From positions 51,610 to 115,609 of the forward strand of contig NZ_SDKK01000017.1 in the NCBI RefSeq assembly GCF_008107625.1: 64,000 nt of DNA, written 5' to 3'. This DNA comes from Zoogloea oleivorans (lineage in GTDB: Bacteria; Pseudomonadota; Gammaproteobacteria; Burkholderiales; Rhodocyclaceae). Shown here one piece after another: positions 45,676 to 58,841 of this stretch. Made by a program: the position numbers and the translations under genes. The notes under the pieces are model-generated. The model had not been told where the DNA came from. It was given only the letters and a program-made list of their open reading frames with translations, and made no database searches. Every line of letters starts with the position of its first letter. The first letter of the stretch is position 1.

Positions 45676-46836
45676 TTACTTGACCGCGTCGACGATCTTC
45701 TGGGCCGCATCGGCCATGGTGTCGGCAGCGATGATCGGGAGGCCCGAATCGCGCAGGATTTGCTTGCCGATCTCTTCGTTGGTGCCCTTCATGCGGACAA
45801 CCAGCGGAACCGACAGATGCACTTCCCTGGCCGCAGTAACCACGCCGGTGGCGATGGTGTCGCAGCGCATGATGCCGCCGAAGATGTTGACCAGAATGCC
45901 CTTGACCTTGGGATTCTTGAGCATGATCTTGAAGGCTTCGGTCACCTTCTCGGCAGTGGCACCGCCACCTACGTCGAGGAAGTTGGCCGGTTCGGCACCG
46001 AACAGCTTGATCGTGTCCATGGTTGCCATGGCCAGACCGGCACCATTCACCAGACAGCCGATGTTGCCGTCCAGGGAGATGTAGGCCAGATCGAACTTGG
46101 AAGCTTCGATTTCGTCGGCATCTTCTTCATCCAGGTCGCGGTAAGCAACGATTTCCGGGTGACGATAGAGGGCGTTGGCGTCGAAGTTGAACTTGGCGTC
46201 CAGGGCCTTGATGGTGCCGTTGCCTTCCAGGATCAGCGGGTTGATTTCCGCCAGGGAGCAATCGGTTTCCATGTAGGTGGTGTACAGCTTCTTCAGGGTA
46301 TCCACAGCCTGGGCGGTGGAGCCTTCGGGAACGCCGATACCGTTCGAGAGGAACAGGGCTTGTTCGTCGGTCAGGCCGATGGCCGGATCAACGAAGACCT
46401 TGAGGATCTTCTCGGGGGTGCTGTGAGCAACTTCCTCGATGTCCATACCGCCTTCGCTGGAGGCCATCATGGCGACCTTCTGCGTGGCGCGGTCGGTCAG
46501 CGCGGCAACGTAATATTCCTTCTTGATGTCGGCGCCTTCCTCGATGAGCAGGCGACGCACCTTCTGGCCTTCGGGGCCGGTCTGGTGGGTAACGAGCTGC
46601 ATGCCGAGGATGTCGGTGGCGTATTGACGGAGTTCGTCAATGGACTTGGCGACTTTCACGCCACCGCCCTTGCCACGACCGCCGGCGTGGATCTGGGCCT
46701 TGACGACCCAAACCTTGCCGCCCAGCGTGTCTGCTGCTGCGACTGCCTCATCGACTGAGAAACACGGCACGCCGCGCGGCGTCGTGACGCCAAATTTTCT
46801 CAGGATTTCCTTGCCCTGATATTCGTGAATTTTCAT
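45676..46836 (-). CDS. sucC: Succinyl-CoA synthetase beta subunit
   Basis: 386 residues. ATP-grasp N-terminal half ([37 protein letters not shown]) and CoA-ligase C-terminal half ([27 protein letters not shown]). Forms the heterotetramer or dimer with SucD. Its mRNA likely starts in the 300-nt upstream region. Confidence 0.98.
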   Translation of the reverse strand: MKIHEYQGKEILRKFGVTTPRGVPCFSVDEAVAAADTLGGKVWVVKAQIHAGGRGKGGGVKVAKSIDELRQYATDILGMQLVTHQTGPEGQKVRRLLIEEGADIKKEYYVAALTDRATQKVAMMASSEGGMDIEEVAHSTPEKILKVFVDPAIGLTDEQALFLSNGIGVPEGSTAQAVDTLKKLYTTYMETDCSLAEINPLILEGNGTIKALDAKFNFDANALYRHPEIVAYRDLDEEDADEIEASKFDLAYISLDGNIGCLVNGAGLAMATMDTIKLFGAEPANFLDVGGGATAEKVTEAFKIMLKNPKVKGILVNIFGGIMRCDTIATGVVTAAREVHLSVPLVVRMKGTNEEIGKQILRDSGLPIIAADTMADAAQKIVDAVK

Positions 46837-47139
46837 GGTTGCCCTTCGATCGAAGTCTTGGCCTTTAGAGGCCGCTCACGCTTGGTTGATGGGACTGTTC
46901 GGGGTCAAACCCGCACCCCGCGACACACACGCCGTTCTCCCTCGTCCAACGTATGTACCGCTCAGCCTTTCCTGCACCCGGCCTGTGTGACCTGAATGCT
47001 GAAAAAACATCCTGCACCGGTGCTGCACCAGCCATGCTGGCAAACCCCGGATTGCGGATCAATCGATTATATACGAAACGGGGGGCGCGACCGATTTCAC
47101 GCTGCACTGCACAGCGGACACACTCCCGTCGCACCGGCA
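46837..47139 (-). promoter_or_regulatory. Upstream region of sucCD
   Basis: No gene seen. On the minus strand a perfect TATAAT lies at 47066-47071 in an AT-rich patch, about 230 nt before sucC; its -35 region is poor, so the promoter call is tentative. The long leader would leave room for control. Confidence 0.35.
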
Positions 47140-47691
47140 TCACACCGGATCGCCGCCCCGATACCAGCCCGGGTAGTACCGCATGACCGCCGCCGAGGTG
47201 GTCTCGAGAGCATGACAACGGTCTAGCTGGAAGGGCTTTTCGCCGGTATCCTCGTTGTCGCGACGAAAAGTGGCAAAAGTCTGGATCGCCGCCGTCGGCA
47301 GGGCCAGCAGCAACTCGGTGATGTGCGAGCAGCCGCGCACATCGGCAAACATCTCGCCGACAGTTTTGCGAAAGCCCCGCACCAGGTTCAGCCCGATCAA
47401 CTGGCGGTAGGCCGGTCCGATGGTGTCGCAATAGCCGGGATAAGGTACCCAGTCGGAACAGGCTTCCACATCCAGAACGAAGAACTTCTCGTCGATGGTC
47501 ACCCGGACAAGCAGGTCGTGCACCGGATCACCTGCCTTGCGAACACCGGAGGCGATCGGGTAATCGTCGGCCTTCAGGTCGGTCAGACGGGCATCCAGAT
47601 CGAGCAGCCCGTCATCGCGCAGGAAACCCTGAATTTCGATGCGACGGGTGTGGACGCGACGGCGTTGTACTTTAGGCTCGGAAAGCGGCAT
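47140..47691 (-). CDS. DUF2889-domain protein
   Basis: 183 residues from ATG 47691. Pattern VHTRRIEIQGFLRDDGLLDLDARLTD, VHDLLVRVTIDEKFFVLDVEA and FADVRGCSHITELLLALPTAAIQT, all typical of DUF2889, a family of unknown function common in beta- and alphaproteobacteria. The RGCSHI Cys-His is nearly invariant and may be catalytic or metal binding. Single gene, divergent from the FimV-like gene. Confidence 0.88.
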   Translation of the reverse strand: MPLSEPKVQRRRVHTRRIEIQGFLRDDGLLDLDARLTDLKADDYPIASGVRKAGDPVHDLLVRVTIDEKFFVLDVEACSDWVPYPGYCDTIGPAYRQLIGLNLVRGFRKTVGEMFADVRGCSHITELLLALPTAAIQTFATFRRDNEDTGEKPFQLDRCHALETTSAAVMRYYPGWYRGGDPV

Positions 47692-47904
47692 GGCGGTAGA
47701 ACGAAAGCAAGGTGGGATCAACAAGTTGAAAATGACGTCTTCCGGCACCACACGTCACATTTGTGAGCGTCGGCGGCAAGACATGGGCCCGCGGCGGGCT
47801 GCAAAGTTCTTTAGAATACTGTAGCTTCGCCTGCGGCGCTCAACGGACGCCGCATTGCACAATAAACGTAGCCTACACCGGCCCGACCCAGACCCATCCC
47901 ATTG

Positions 47905-49689
47905 ATGAACTGCGCGCGAAAGTCCCTTCCCCTTCTCGTAGCGACGCTCGCCCCCTTTATTGGCACCCCTGCCTGCGCAGCGGGCCTCGGCGAGCTTGTC
48001 GCCCACTCGTCCCTGGGGGAGCCGTTGCGGGCGGAGATCAGGCTGGTGCGCAGCCCCGGTGAAGAAATCGACGCGAACTGCATCAAAAGCATCATCGGAG
48101 CCGGTAGCGACGACATTCCGTGGATACACAACGCCCGGGTCAAACTCGTCGGCGAACACCTGAGCATAACGACCCGCGAGCTGATCAAGAATCCGATCGC
48201 CATGCTTGGCCTGCGGATCGCCTGCGGAAACGAGTTGCGCCGCGACTATCCGATCCTGCTGCAGCCGCCCATCGGCCGCATCGCGTCACCGGAGGTGACA
48301 CCGCCTCCCGCCGATGCCCAGGCGGCGCCCAAAAGCCTTGAGACCGCGCCACCGCAGCGCCGCACGACCGAACGCCCCGCCTCCGCCGTCGACACCGGCG
48401 CACCGGCCCGCCCGGCGGCCGCCAAGGTGCCCCGGCCGAAGCCATCACCGGCTCCCGCCAAGTCACAGCAAGCCGCCAAGGCAAGCATTCCCGCCACGAC
48501 GGTCGCAGCCCCCCGCCAGGACCGGCTGGTCATCGGTGCCGGCGACGAGGCGAACCTGGCCCCGCTGCACATGGCCTACCAACTCGCCAATCCGCCCAAG
48601 AGCGACGAGCCCGCCAGCCCCCGCCAGGCACTGCTGCCGGAACAGCGGACCCTCGTCGAAATCGACGACCGGATCGCCGCCCAGCTCGAGCTGGACGAAA
48701 AAATCAAACGTCTTGAGGAATACCAGGCCCTGCTCAAGGAACGTGTGGCCCAGCTTGACCGGCAGGCGCCCCCGGCCCGCCCGGTGCCGGCAGCCCCCGC
48801 AACACCGCAGCCTCCCGAACAAAGCCTGATCGAACAAGTCAAGGAATGGGCCACGCCCCTGGCGATGCCTCTGGCCGGCCTGCTCGCCATCGGGCTCGGT
48901 GCGCTGCTGTGGATACGGCGCAGCCGGCGGCATGACGCGCCCGAAGCCATCGAGCCCGTCGAGCTGTCCACGCAAACGAGCTTCGAGGCCAGCACCCCGC
49001 CCTCCGCTCCCGGCAACACAAAGCCCAGCGCCCCCATGACGCCGGCCCTCTCCATGCCGGAAATACGGCAAGTGCCGCCGCAACAGGTCATCGCAGCACC
49101 ATCCAGCGACAACAACACAGCCGAATGGGCCGAGCCGACCTTTGCGCCGGCCCACCCGATTCCTTTCGACGAAACGGTGGACGAGCAGGACTCCGCCCTT
49201 GAACTGGCCGAGATCATGATGTCCTTCGGCCGCACCCAGGGCGCCGCCGAAACCCTCGCCGACTACATCCGCAACAATCCCCGCCAGGCCGTCAAGCCCT
49301 GGCTGAAGCTGCTCGACGTCTATCACGTGGCCGGCATGCGGGCCGAGTTCGAAGCCCTGACGCGCCAGCTGAACAAAACCTTCAACGTGAAGATGATCGG
49401 CTGGAGCGACTTCAAGGCCGTTCGCGCGGCCCCGGACAGCATCGAGCAGATCGGCCACGTCACCCAGCGCCTGCAGGAACTGTGGGGAACCCAGGAAGCG
49501 CAGGCCTACATTCACCAGATCCTGCGCGACAACCGCAACGGCACCCGCCAGGGCTTCCCGCTCATGGTGGTCGAAGAGCTGCTCCTGCTGCTGGCCATCC
49601 TCGACGACACGCTCGGCAGCTACAAACCGCCCACCGAACTAAGCCTCGAAGCGATGGAGCCGCCGGCCCCGAACACCGCCGCAGCCTGA
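47905..49689 (+). CDS. FimV-like pilus/peptidoglycan-linked protein
   Basis: 594 residues from ATG 47905. Signal peptide ending ACA; FimV N-terminal domain (GLGELVAHSSLGEPLRAEIRL, TRELIKNPIAMLGLRIACGN); a Pro/Ala-rich stretch; a coiled coil (about 245-275, LDEKIKRLEEYQALLKERVAQ); one TM helix (about 318-335, MPLAGLLAIGLGALLWI); and a cytoplasmic TPR-like part (LAEIMMSFGRTQGAAETLADYI). FimV scaffolds type IV pili and polar assembly. No LysM motif is obvious. Confidence 0.82.
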   Translation: MNCARKSLPLLVATLAPFIGTPACAAGLGELVAHSSLGEPLRAEIRLVRSPGEEIDANCIKSIIGAGSDDIPWIHNARVKLVGEHLSITTRELIKNPIAMLGLRIACGNELRRDYPILLQPPIGRIASPEVTPPPADAQAAPKSLETAPPQRRTTERPASAVDTGAPARPAAAKVPRPKPSPAPAKSQQAAKASIPATTVAAPRQDRLVIGAGDEANLAPLHMAYQLANPPKSDEPASPRQALLPEQRTLVEIDDRIAAQLELDEKIKRLEEYQALLKERVAQLDRQAPPARPVPAAPATPQPPEQSLIEQVKEWATPLAMPLAGLLAIGLGALLWIRRSRRHDAPEAIEPVELSTQTSFEASTPPSAPGNTKPSAPMTPALSMPEIRQVPPQQVIAAPSSDNNTAEWAEPTFAPAHPIPFDETVDEQDSALELAEIMMSFGRTQGAAETLADYIRNNPRQAVKPWLKLLDVYHVAGMRAEFEALTRQLNKTFNVKMIGWSDFKAVRAAPDSIEQIGHVTQRLQELWGTQEAQAYIHQILRDNRNGTRQGFPLMVVEELLLLLAILDDTLGSYKPPTELSLEAMEPPAPNTAAA

Positions 49690-49713
49690 GCCCGGCGCAG
49701 CGGCACGGCCCGG

Positions 49714-50460
49714 TCACACCGGGTTGGCCACCTCGACGAACTCCGCCTCGATACCGAAGACTTCGGTCAGACGCGCACCCAGCGCCTGCACGCCATAGCG
49801 TTCGCTGGCGTGATGCCCGACGCCGAGGTAGGCGACCCCCGACTCCCGCGCCAGATGGGTGGTCGGTTCCGACGCCTCACCCGACACGAAGCAATCCACC
49901 CCAGTGGCGATGGCCTGCTCGAAGTAAGCCTGCGCCCCGCCGGTGCACCAGGCAATCCGCTCGATGCGCCGCTCGGGGTCACCCAGCAGCAGCGGATCCC
50001 GACCCAGCCGGGCGCCGGCCTGACGGGCCAGCGTGGCCAGCGTCATCGGATGCGACAAACGCCCGGTCCAGCCCAGGTCCTGCTCGCCAAAACGCCCCTC
50101 GGGCACCCACCCCATCAGCTTGCCCAGCTGCGCGTTGTTGCCCAGCTCCGGATGCGCATCCAGCGGCAAATGGTAGGCAAACAGACTGATGTCATTGCGC
50201 AGCAGGGTCGCCAGCCTGTTTTTGCGCAGCCCTGTTATGCGGCCATCCTCACCGCGCCAGAAGTAGCCGTGATGCACCAGCACCGCATCCGCCCCCCGCG
50301 CCACTGCCGCATCGAGCAGCGCCTGACTGGCCGTAACGCCACAAACCACGCGCCGTATGGCGGCCCGTCCTTCCACCTGCAGGCCGTTTGGGCAATAATC
50401 CTTGAATCGCTCGACTTCCAGCAGCGTGTCGAGATAACGCTGCAACTCGGCTCGTTCCAT
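49714..50460 (-). CDS. NIF3-like (GTP cyclohydrolase I type 2) family protein
   Basis: 248 residues from ATG 50460, behind a strong AGGGGGGAG site. Di-metal residues: His-His in VLVHHGYFWRGE and His in AYHLPLDAH, then the C-terminal GVGHHASERYG. NIF3 proteins are widespread with unsettled function. Divergent from the protease gene with 71 nt between. Confidence 0.9.
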   Translation of the reverse strand: MERAELQRYLDTLLEVERFKDYCPNGLQVEGRAAIRRVVCGVTASQALLDAAVARGADAVLVHHGYFWRGEDGRITGLRKNRLATLLRNDISLFAYHLPLDAHPELGNNAQLGKLMGWVPEGRFGEQDLGWTGRLSHPMTLATLARQAGARLGRDPLLLGDPERRIERIAWCTGGAQAYFEQAIATGVDCFVSGEASEPTTHLARESGVAYLGVGHHASERYGVQALGARLTEVFGIEAEFVEVANPV

Positions 50461-50531
50461 GGCCGCTCCCCCCTGATCCTTCAACACTTATTGGCTGGCG
50501 CGCAAATGCGCCCTCGGTGGCAAATTTTACG

Positions 50532-51695
<1,164 letters not shown>

Positions 51696-51705
51696 GCCGC
51701 CCTCG

Positions 51706-52953
51706 ATGCCCCACGCCGATCCCCACGCGCCAGATTTCCTGCGCCACCACCGCCCTTTCGTCCTCTACTGGCTGGCCCGCGTGCTTTTCAGCGGCGGCAA
51801 CCAGATCAAGGACGTGGCGGTCGGCTGGCAGGTGTATTCCCTCACCGGCAGCGCCCTCGACCTGGGCCTGGTCGGGCTGATCCAGTTTCTTCCGCGCCTG
51901 CTCCTCACCGCCGTGGCCGGCGACATGGCCGACCGCCACGACCGGCGCAAGCTCGCCGTCGCCGCCCAGTTGCTGCAGACCCTCGGCCTCGCCACCCTGG
52001 CCATCGCCAGCGCCGGCGGCTTTATCAGCCGCGAACTGATCTTTGCCATCGTGCTGGTCCTCGGCCTCGCGCAAACCTTTCAGATGCCGGCCAACGCGGC
52101 ACTGCTGCCGGCCCTCGTGCCTCTCGTCGCCCTGCCCCGGGCGCTGGCGCTGAGCGCTTCGGCCATGCAGGCCGCCACCATTGTCGCCCCGGCCCTGGGC
52201 GGCCTGCTCTACGCCTTCGGTGCACCGCTGGTGTACAGCCTGACCACCGCCCTGCTGGCCTGCTCCACCCTGTGCCTGATGCGCCTGCCGGATGTGCACG
52301 TACCCCGCACCTTGCAAGGCTCGGCGTGGGAACGTTTCGTCGAAGGCATCCGCTTCATCCGCCAGCGGCGCATCATCTTCGGCGCCATCTCGCTGGATCT
52401 GTTTGCGGTGCTTTTTGGCGGTGCCACGGCACTCCTCCCGATCATCGCCAGCGAACTCCTGCAGGCCGGCCCGTGGGCCCTCGGCCTGCTCCGTTCCGGG
52501 CCCGCCATCGGCGCCCTGGCCATGGCCCTGTGGCTGGCCCACCACCCGCTGCGCCGCTCGGTGGGACGCATCCTGTATGCCTCGGTGGCAGCCTACGGCC
52601 TGTCGGTGATCGCCTTCGGGCTGTCCACCAACCTGTGGCTGTCAGTGTTCTTCCTGGCCCTTGGCGGCGCCACCGACATGGTCAGCATGGTGATTCGCCA
52701 ATCCCTCGTGCAACTGCAAACGCCCGACGACATGCGCGGGCGGGTCAGTGCAGTGAACTCCATTTTCATCGGTGCCTCCAACCAGCTCGGCGAGTTCGAA
52801 TCCGGCCTCACCGCCGCGTGGTTCGGCGCCGTGCCGTCGGTACTGCTCGGCGGCGCCGCCACGCTGGTCGTCGTCGGGCTGTGGACGCGCCTGTTCCCGC
52901 AACTGATGCAGGCCGACACCCTCCACGACGCACCGGACACGGCCCGGAACTGA
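51706..52953 (+). CDS. MFS transporter of the EntS (MFS_3) type
   Basis: 415 residues, about 12 TM helices. MFS signature DMADRHDRRKL between TM2 and TM3; start FVLYWLARVLFSGGNQIKDVAVGW; central RFVEGIRFIRQRR loop, all of the EntS-like group that exports siderophores or drugs. Starts 10 nt after the protease gene, so possibly in one transcript with it. No siderophore genes in view; substrate unknown. Confidence 0.88.
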   Translation: MPHADPHAPDFLRHHRPFVLYWLARVLFSGGNQIKDVAVGWQVYSLTGSALDLGLVGLIQFLPRLLLTAVAGDMADRHDRRKLAVAAQLLQTLGLATLAIASAGGFISRELIFAIVLVLGLAQTFQMPANAALLPALVPLVALPRALALSASAMQAATIVAPALGGLLYAFGAPLVYSLTTALLACSTLCLMRLPDVHVPRTLQGSAWERFVEGIRFIRQRRIIFGAISLDLFAVLFGGATALLPIIASELLQAGPWALGLLRSGPAIGALAMALWLAHHPLRRSVGRILYASVAAYGLSVIAFGLSTNLWLSVFFLALGGATDMVSMVIRQSLVQLQTPDDMRGRVSAVNSIFIGASNQLGEFESGLTAAWFGAVPSVLLGGAATLVVVGLWTRLFPQLMQADTLHDAPDTARN

Positions 52954-52959
52954 CAACAT

Positions 52960-53030
52960 CCCGTGGGTCGGACTTCAGTCCGACAGTGCCCGTTCAGCCC
53001 CTGTTGTCGGACTGAAGTCCGACCCACGGG
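52960..53030. repeat. REP-like palindromic pair, copy 1
   Basis: Two 26-nt arms (52960-52985, 53005-53030) in perfect inversion, each containing the smaller palindrome GTCGGACTTCAGTCCGAC. Between the convergent ends of the MFS gene and the LysR gene. Could act as a bidirectional terminator or RNA stabiliser. Confidence 0.9.
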
Positions 53031-53036
53031 AATAGC

Positions 53037-53978
53037 TCACGCCCCCGAGGCCGCCACCCACTCCTCGACGCTCTCCACCAGCCGCCGCGCCACAAACTCG
53101 ATGAGCGGGTCGCTGCGTTCGCGGCGATGGCTGACCAGACTGATCGGCAGGCTCAGCCCCGCCACCGGCAGCGGCTCGAAGCGCAAGTCGGTATGGGCGG
53201 CGAACATCCGCGCCAGCATGTCCGGCAGGATCGCCACCAGCGGGCTGCGCTTGAGCACGAAGGGAATCGACAGGGGCATCGCGCTGCGCGCCACCACCTG
53301 GCGGGTCAGCCCATGCGCCTTGAAAACCCGGTCCACCACGCCCGGCGGCTCGCCGGCATAGGTGGTGTGGATGTGCGGCAGACGCGCCAGCGCGGCCAGG
53401 TCGGGCTTTGGCGGCACCTCAATCAGCGCCGGATTGAAGACGCACGAAAACCCCGACTCATACAGCGGCAGCTGGCTATGCACCTCGCGCACCTGTGGAT
53501 GGTGACCGACCAGCAGGCTGACCGCGCCGGCATCCAGCTGCTCCAGTTGGCGCGACGCCGGAACAGGCAGCACCGACAGGGTCAGGCGCGGCGCCTGCGC
53601 CCGCAAACGGGCCACCAGGCCAGGCAGCAGCAAGGCTTCCAGCGGATCGTTGAGGGCGATGCGGACGCGCCCCTCGGCCTCGGCCGGGTCAAAGGGCTGC
53701 GCCCCACGGGCCACCTGCTGAATATCATCGAGCACCTGGCGGATCGGCCCGGCCAGTGCCAGCGCGCGGGGCGTCGGACGCATGGCTGCTCCCTCGCGGA
53801 ACAGAATGTCGTCGCCGAACAGCTCCCGCAGACGTGCCAGTGCATGACTCATGGCCGGCTGGCCGATGCACAGGCGGCCGGCGGCGCGGCTGACGCTGGT
53901 CTCGGCAATCAGCGCATCAAAAGCCACCAGCAGGTTCAGGTCGAGGCGGCGGAAGGCCGCGTAGTCGATATCGGTCAT
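53037..53978 (-). CDS. LysR-type transcriptional regulator (NodD/LeuO-like)
   Basis: 313 residues from ATG 53978 (a start at 53996 adds six). N-terminal winged HTH: LDLNLLVAFDALIAETSVSRAAGRL and GQPAMSHALARLRELFGD, then a periplasmic-binding-like effector domain (about 90-300). Divergent from the DHA2 transporter gene with 85 nt between, so likely its regulator. The gap has an ATTGAT...ATCGAT dyad, a possible LysR box. Confidence 0.93.
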   Translation of the reverse strand: MTDIDYAAFRRLDLNLLVAFDALIAETSVSRAAGRLCIGQPAMSHALARLRELFGDDILFREGAAMRPTPRALALAGPIRQVLDDIQQVARGAQPFDPAEAEGRVRIALNDPLEALLLPGLVARLRAQAPRLTLSVLPVPASRQLEQLDAGAVSLLVGHHPQVREVHSQLPLYESGFSCVFNPALIEVPPKPDLAALARLPHIHTTYAGEPPGVVDRVFKAHGLTRQVVARSAMPLSIPFVLKRSPLVAILPDMLARMFAAHTDLRFEPLPVAGLSLPISLVSHRRERSDPLIEFVARRLVESVEEWVAASGA

Positions 53979-54063
53979 GTCGATATTATTGATCAAGTCA
54001 ATCGATTTGAAGCATCACACCACGCCCACTAGACTGGAGCAACCCCATCCTCAGGAGCGCAGC

Positions 54064-55545
54064 TTGCGCGTTCAATCGGCCACGATGCCCCTCTCCCCGC
54101 CCGACGACCGCCCCGTTTCCCTCCGCAGCCTGCTGTGGGTGATCGCCGCCGTCACCTGCGTGGAGTTCTTCGAGACCGGCATGGTCACCTTTGCTGCTGC
54201 TCCCATCATGGGCGGGCTCGGCCTGCGCGCCGAAGAGTTCGCCTTCGCCTACACGGTGTATGGGGTGTGCGCGATCTTCATGCTCTACAAGCACCAGTGG
54301 GTCGTCGAACGCTTCGGCTATCGGGATTTCATCCTCGCCTCGCTGGGCGTCTTCGCCGTGGGTGCCACCCTGTGCGCCACCGCCGACGGCCTTACCCAGT
54401 TTGCCGCCGGCCGCGCCCTGCAAGGCATGGGCGGGGCCACCTTCTTCACTGCCGGACGCCTGCAGATCAACCGCCTGCCGGCCGAAGCCCGCTTCTCCGG
54501 CCTGCTGGTCTTTATCGGCACCCTGCTCGGCGCCACCGCCATTTCGCCACTGGCCGCCGCCGGCCTGATCACCCTCGGCGGCTGGCAGGCGCCCTTCTGG
54601 GCCATGCTGCCGCTCACCGCCGCCGTGGCGTGGATCGCCGGCCCGCGCCTGGACCGCGACACCACCCCGCCCGAAGCCCGCAGCGAAGAACATTGGGGCT
54701 GGCTGCTCGGCCTGGTGATCGCCGTCTTCGCGCTGCAATACGCCATTCAGGGCCTGCAGTTCGAACTCCTGTCGCACCCCGGACAGGTGCTGGCCACAGG
54801 CGCCGCCTCGATCATCGCCTTGAGTATCTTCGCCGCCCGCCAGTGGCAACGCGAACGGCCACTGATCGACTACCGGGGCCTGTTCCAGCTGCGCTACCTG
54901 TTCGGCATCGCCTTCTATTTCTGCGGCTATTTCATGCTTGGGCTGATCGGCTTCATCCTGCCCATCCTGTTCCAGCACGGCCTCGGCCAGAGCATGACGA
55001 CCACCGCCATGGTCCTCAGCGCGTCGATGAGCTGCAGCGTGCTCGCCGCCCTCGCCCACGTGGCGCTGGCCCGCCGTTGGCCAAGGCTGCGTCCCTTCAT
55101 GCTCAGCGGACTCGTGCTGCTGGCCACTGCTTCTTTATGGCTCGGCCAGTCCGCCGCAGTGACCGACTGGCAGCAGATCATCATCCCCACGCTGCTCGTC
55201 GGCCTGGCCGTGCCGATCTACATGGGGCCGGTGGCCTTCGGTACCTTCACCCAGATTGCGCCCAAGGTCTTCTCCCACGCCTATCAGGTGAAGAACATCG
55301 TGCGCCAGCTGGGCCTGTCCTCGGCGATTGCAGTGGGCACACTGGTGCTCGAATGGCGCTACGCCAGGCACCTGGATACCGGCCACGCCAGCCTCGACTG
55401 GGCCGCCCGCCTCCTGCACGGCGCACCGGCCAGCGCACAGCATGCCGCCGCCCTCGCCCAGGCCTGCGCCGATGCCTACACCGCCTGCGGCCTGGTGGCA
55501 CTGGCGCTGATTCCGGTGGTGGCGCTGCAGCGCGTCTTCCGTTAG
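54064..55545 (+). CDS. DHA2-type MFS efflux transporter
   Basis: 493 residues from TTG 54064, chosen for the AGGAG six nt upstream; ATG 54085 is the alternative. About 14 TM helices. MFS pattern in VVERFGYRDFILASLGVFAVG and motif C-like GRALQGMGGATFFTAGR. Resembles the EmrB/QacA group of proton antiporters, though arginine-poor in motif A. Likely controlled by the divergent LysR gene. Substrate unknown. Confidence 0.82.
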   Translation: MRVQSATMPLSPPDDRPVSLRSLLWVIAAVTCVEFFETGMVTFAAAPIMGGLGLRAEEFAFAYTVYGVCAIFMLYKHQWVVERFGYRDFILASLGVFAVGATLCATADGLTQFAAGRALQGMGGATFFTAGRLQINRLPAEARFSGLLVFIGTLLGATAISPLAAAGLITLGGWQAPFWAMLPLTAAVAWIAGPRLDRDTTPPEARSEEHWGWLLGLVIAVFALQYAIQGLQFELLSHPGQVLATGAASIIALSIFAARQWQRERPLIDYRGLFQLRYLFGIAFYFCGYFMLGLIGFILPILFQHGLGQSMTTTAMVLSASMSCSVLAALAHVALARRWPRLRPFMLSGLVLLATASLWLGQSAAVTDWQQIIIPTLLVGLAVPIYMGPVAFGTFTQIAPKVFSHAYQVKNIVRQLGLSSAIAVGTLVLEWRYARHLDTGHASLDWAARLLHGAPASAQHAAALAQACADAYTACGLVALALIPVVALQRVFR

Positions 55546-55550
55546 GGCAG

Positions 55551-57640
<2,090 letters not shown>

Positions 57641-57659
57641 GCGCCCATTCAGGCCCTGC

Positions 57660-57807
57660 TGTCGGACTGAAGTCCGACCCACAAAAGCACCATGATCACC
57701 TGTGGGTCGGGTCTCAACCCGACAGCACCCGTTCAGGCCACGTTGTCGGACTGAAGTCCGACCCGCAAAGGCATCGTGATCACCTGTGGGTCGGACTTCA
57801 GTCCGAC
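57660..57807. repeat. REP-like cluster, four palindromic units
   Basis: Units at 57660-57683, 57701-57724, 57744-57767 and 57785-57807 form two pairs with an 84-nt period; spacers share a TGATCACC end. Unit two reads GTCGGGTCTCAACCCGAC: four changes from the consensus, all paired, so the hairpin is kept. Between convergent fadH and the Epd-like gene. Confidence 0.9.
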
Positions 57808-57815
57808 TTCCCCCG

Positions 57816-58841
57816 TCACTTCATCCGCGCACCCCAAAACGCCGCCACGTCGATCATCCGGTTGGCGAAGCCCCATTCGTTGTCGAACCACACCAGCAGG
57901 TTGAGCAAGCGCTCGCCGCTCATCCGTGTCTGGCCGCCGTCGACAATGGCCGAATGGGGGCTGTGGTTGAAGTCGATGGAGGCGTGCGGCTCGTCGGTGT
58001 AGGCCATGCGCCCCGAGCCCTGGCCATCCACCGCGGCGCGCAGCAGCGCATTCACCGCCGCCGCCGTCGTGCCGCGCCGGAGCGTCACCACCAGGTCGAT
58101 GGCCGACACATTCACCACCGGCACCCGGATCGCCTTCGATTCGATGCGCCCGGCCAGCTCCGGCAACATGCGCTGCACGCCCCTGGCCAGCCCGGTGGAC
58201 ACCGGGATCATCGACTGCATCGCCGAACGGGTGCGATGCAGGTCGGTATGGTGATAACCGTCGATCAGCGGCTGATCGTTCATCACCGAATGCAGCGTCG
58301 TCATCAGCGCGTGGTCCAGCCCGTAGGCCTCGTCGAGCATGACCAGCACCGGCACGATGGCATTGGTGGTGCACGACGCCGCCGACACAATGCGCTCGTC
58401 GCCCGTCAGCAGTTCGTGGTTCATGCCGAAGACGATGGTCTGATCCACGTCCCCGGCGCTGTGCCCCGGGTGCGACAACAGCAGGCGGCGGCAACCTGCA
58501 TCCAGGAAGCGCTGCAGCTCATGCCGGTAGCTGTAACGCCCCGACGCCTCGATCAGGATGTCCACGCCAATCGCCCGCCAGTCCACACCCTCCGGCGTAT
58601 CCGCATGAAAGACCGGAATGTCCGTTCCATCGATACGCAGGCAGTTGTCGCCCACCTCCACCGTCCCCGGAAAACACCCGTGGGTCGAATCGAAGCGGGT
58701 CAGGTAAGCCATGCTCTCCAGATCGGCCGGCTCGTTGATCGCCACCACTGAAAACTGCCCCCGCACCGGCGAGGCCAGCAGCGCCCGCAAAAAGCACCGC
58801 CCGATTCGTCCGTACCCGTTTATTGCAATCCGCAAAGCCAT
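57816..58841 (-). CDS. epd: Erythrose-4-phosphate dehydrogenase (GAPDH family)
   Basis: 341 residues from ATG 58841. Rossmann GYGRIGRCFLRAL; VAINEPAD with Glu at about 37, as in Epd (GAPDH has Asp); catalytic Cys157 in SAASCTTNAIVPV and His184 in LHSVMNDQPLIDGYH, where MNDQ fits Epd more than GAPDH. Oxidises erythrose-4-phosphate to 4-phosphoerythronate for pyridoxal phosphate synthesis. Ordinary GAPDH is the alternative. Single minus-strand gene. Confidence 0.8.
   Translation of the reverse strand: MALRIAINGYGRIGRCFLRALLASPVRGQFSVVAINEPADLESMAYLTRFDSTHGCFPGTVEVGDNCLRIDGTDIPVFHADTPEGVDWRAIGVDILIEASGRYSYRHELQRFLDAGCRRLLLSHPGHSAGDVDQTIVFGMNHELLTGDERIVSAASCTTNAIVPVLVMLDEAYGLDHALMTTLHSVMNDQPLIDGYHHTDLHRTRSAMQSMIPVSTGLARGVQRMLPELAGRIESKAIRVPVVNVSAIDLVVTLRRGTTAAAVNALLRAAVDGQGSGRMAYTDEPHASIDFNHSPHSAIVDGGQTRMSGERLLNLLVWFDNEWGFANRMIDVAAFWGARMK

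Noticed and set aside
57660..57807. CRISPR array
   Set aside because: Repeats are palindromic REP-like units with related spacers in two 84-nt blocks, and no cas gene is near.
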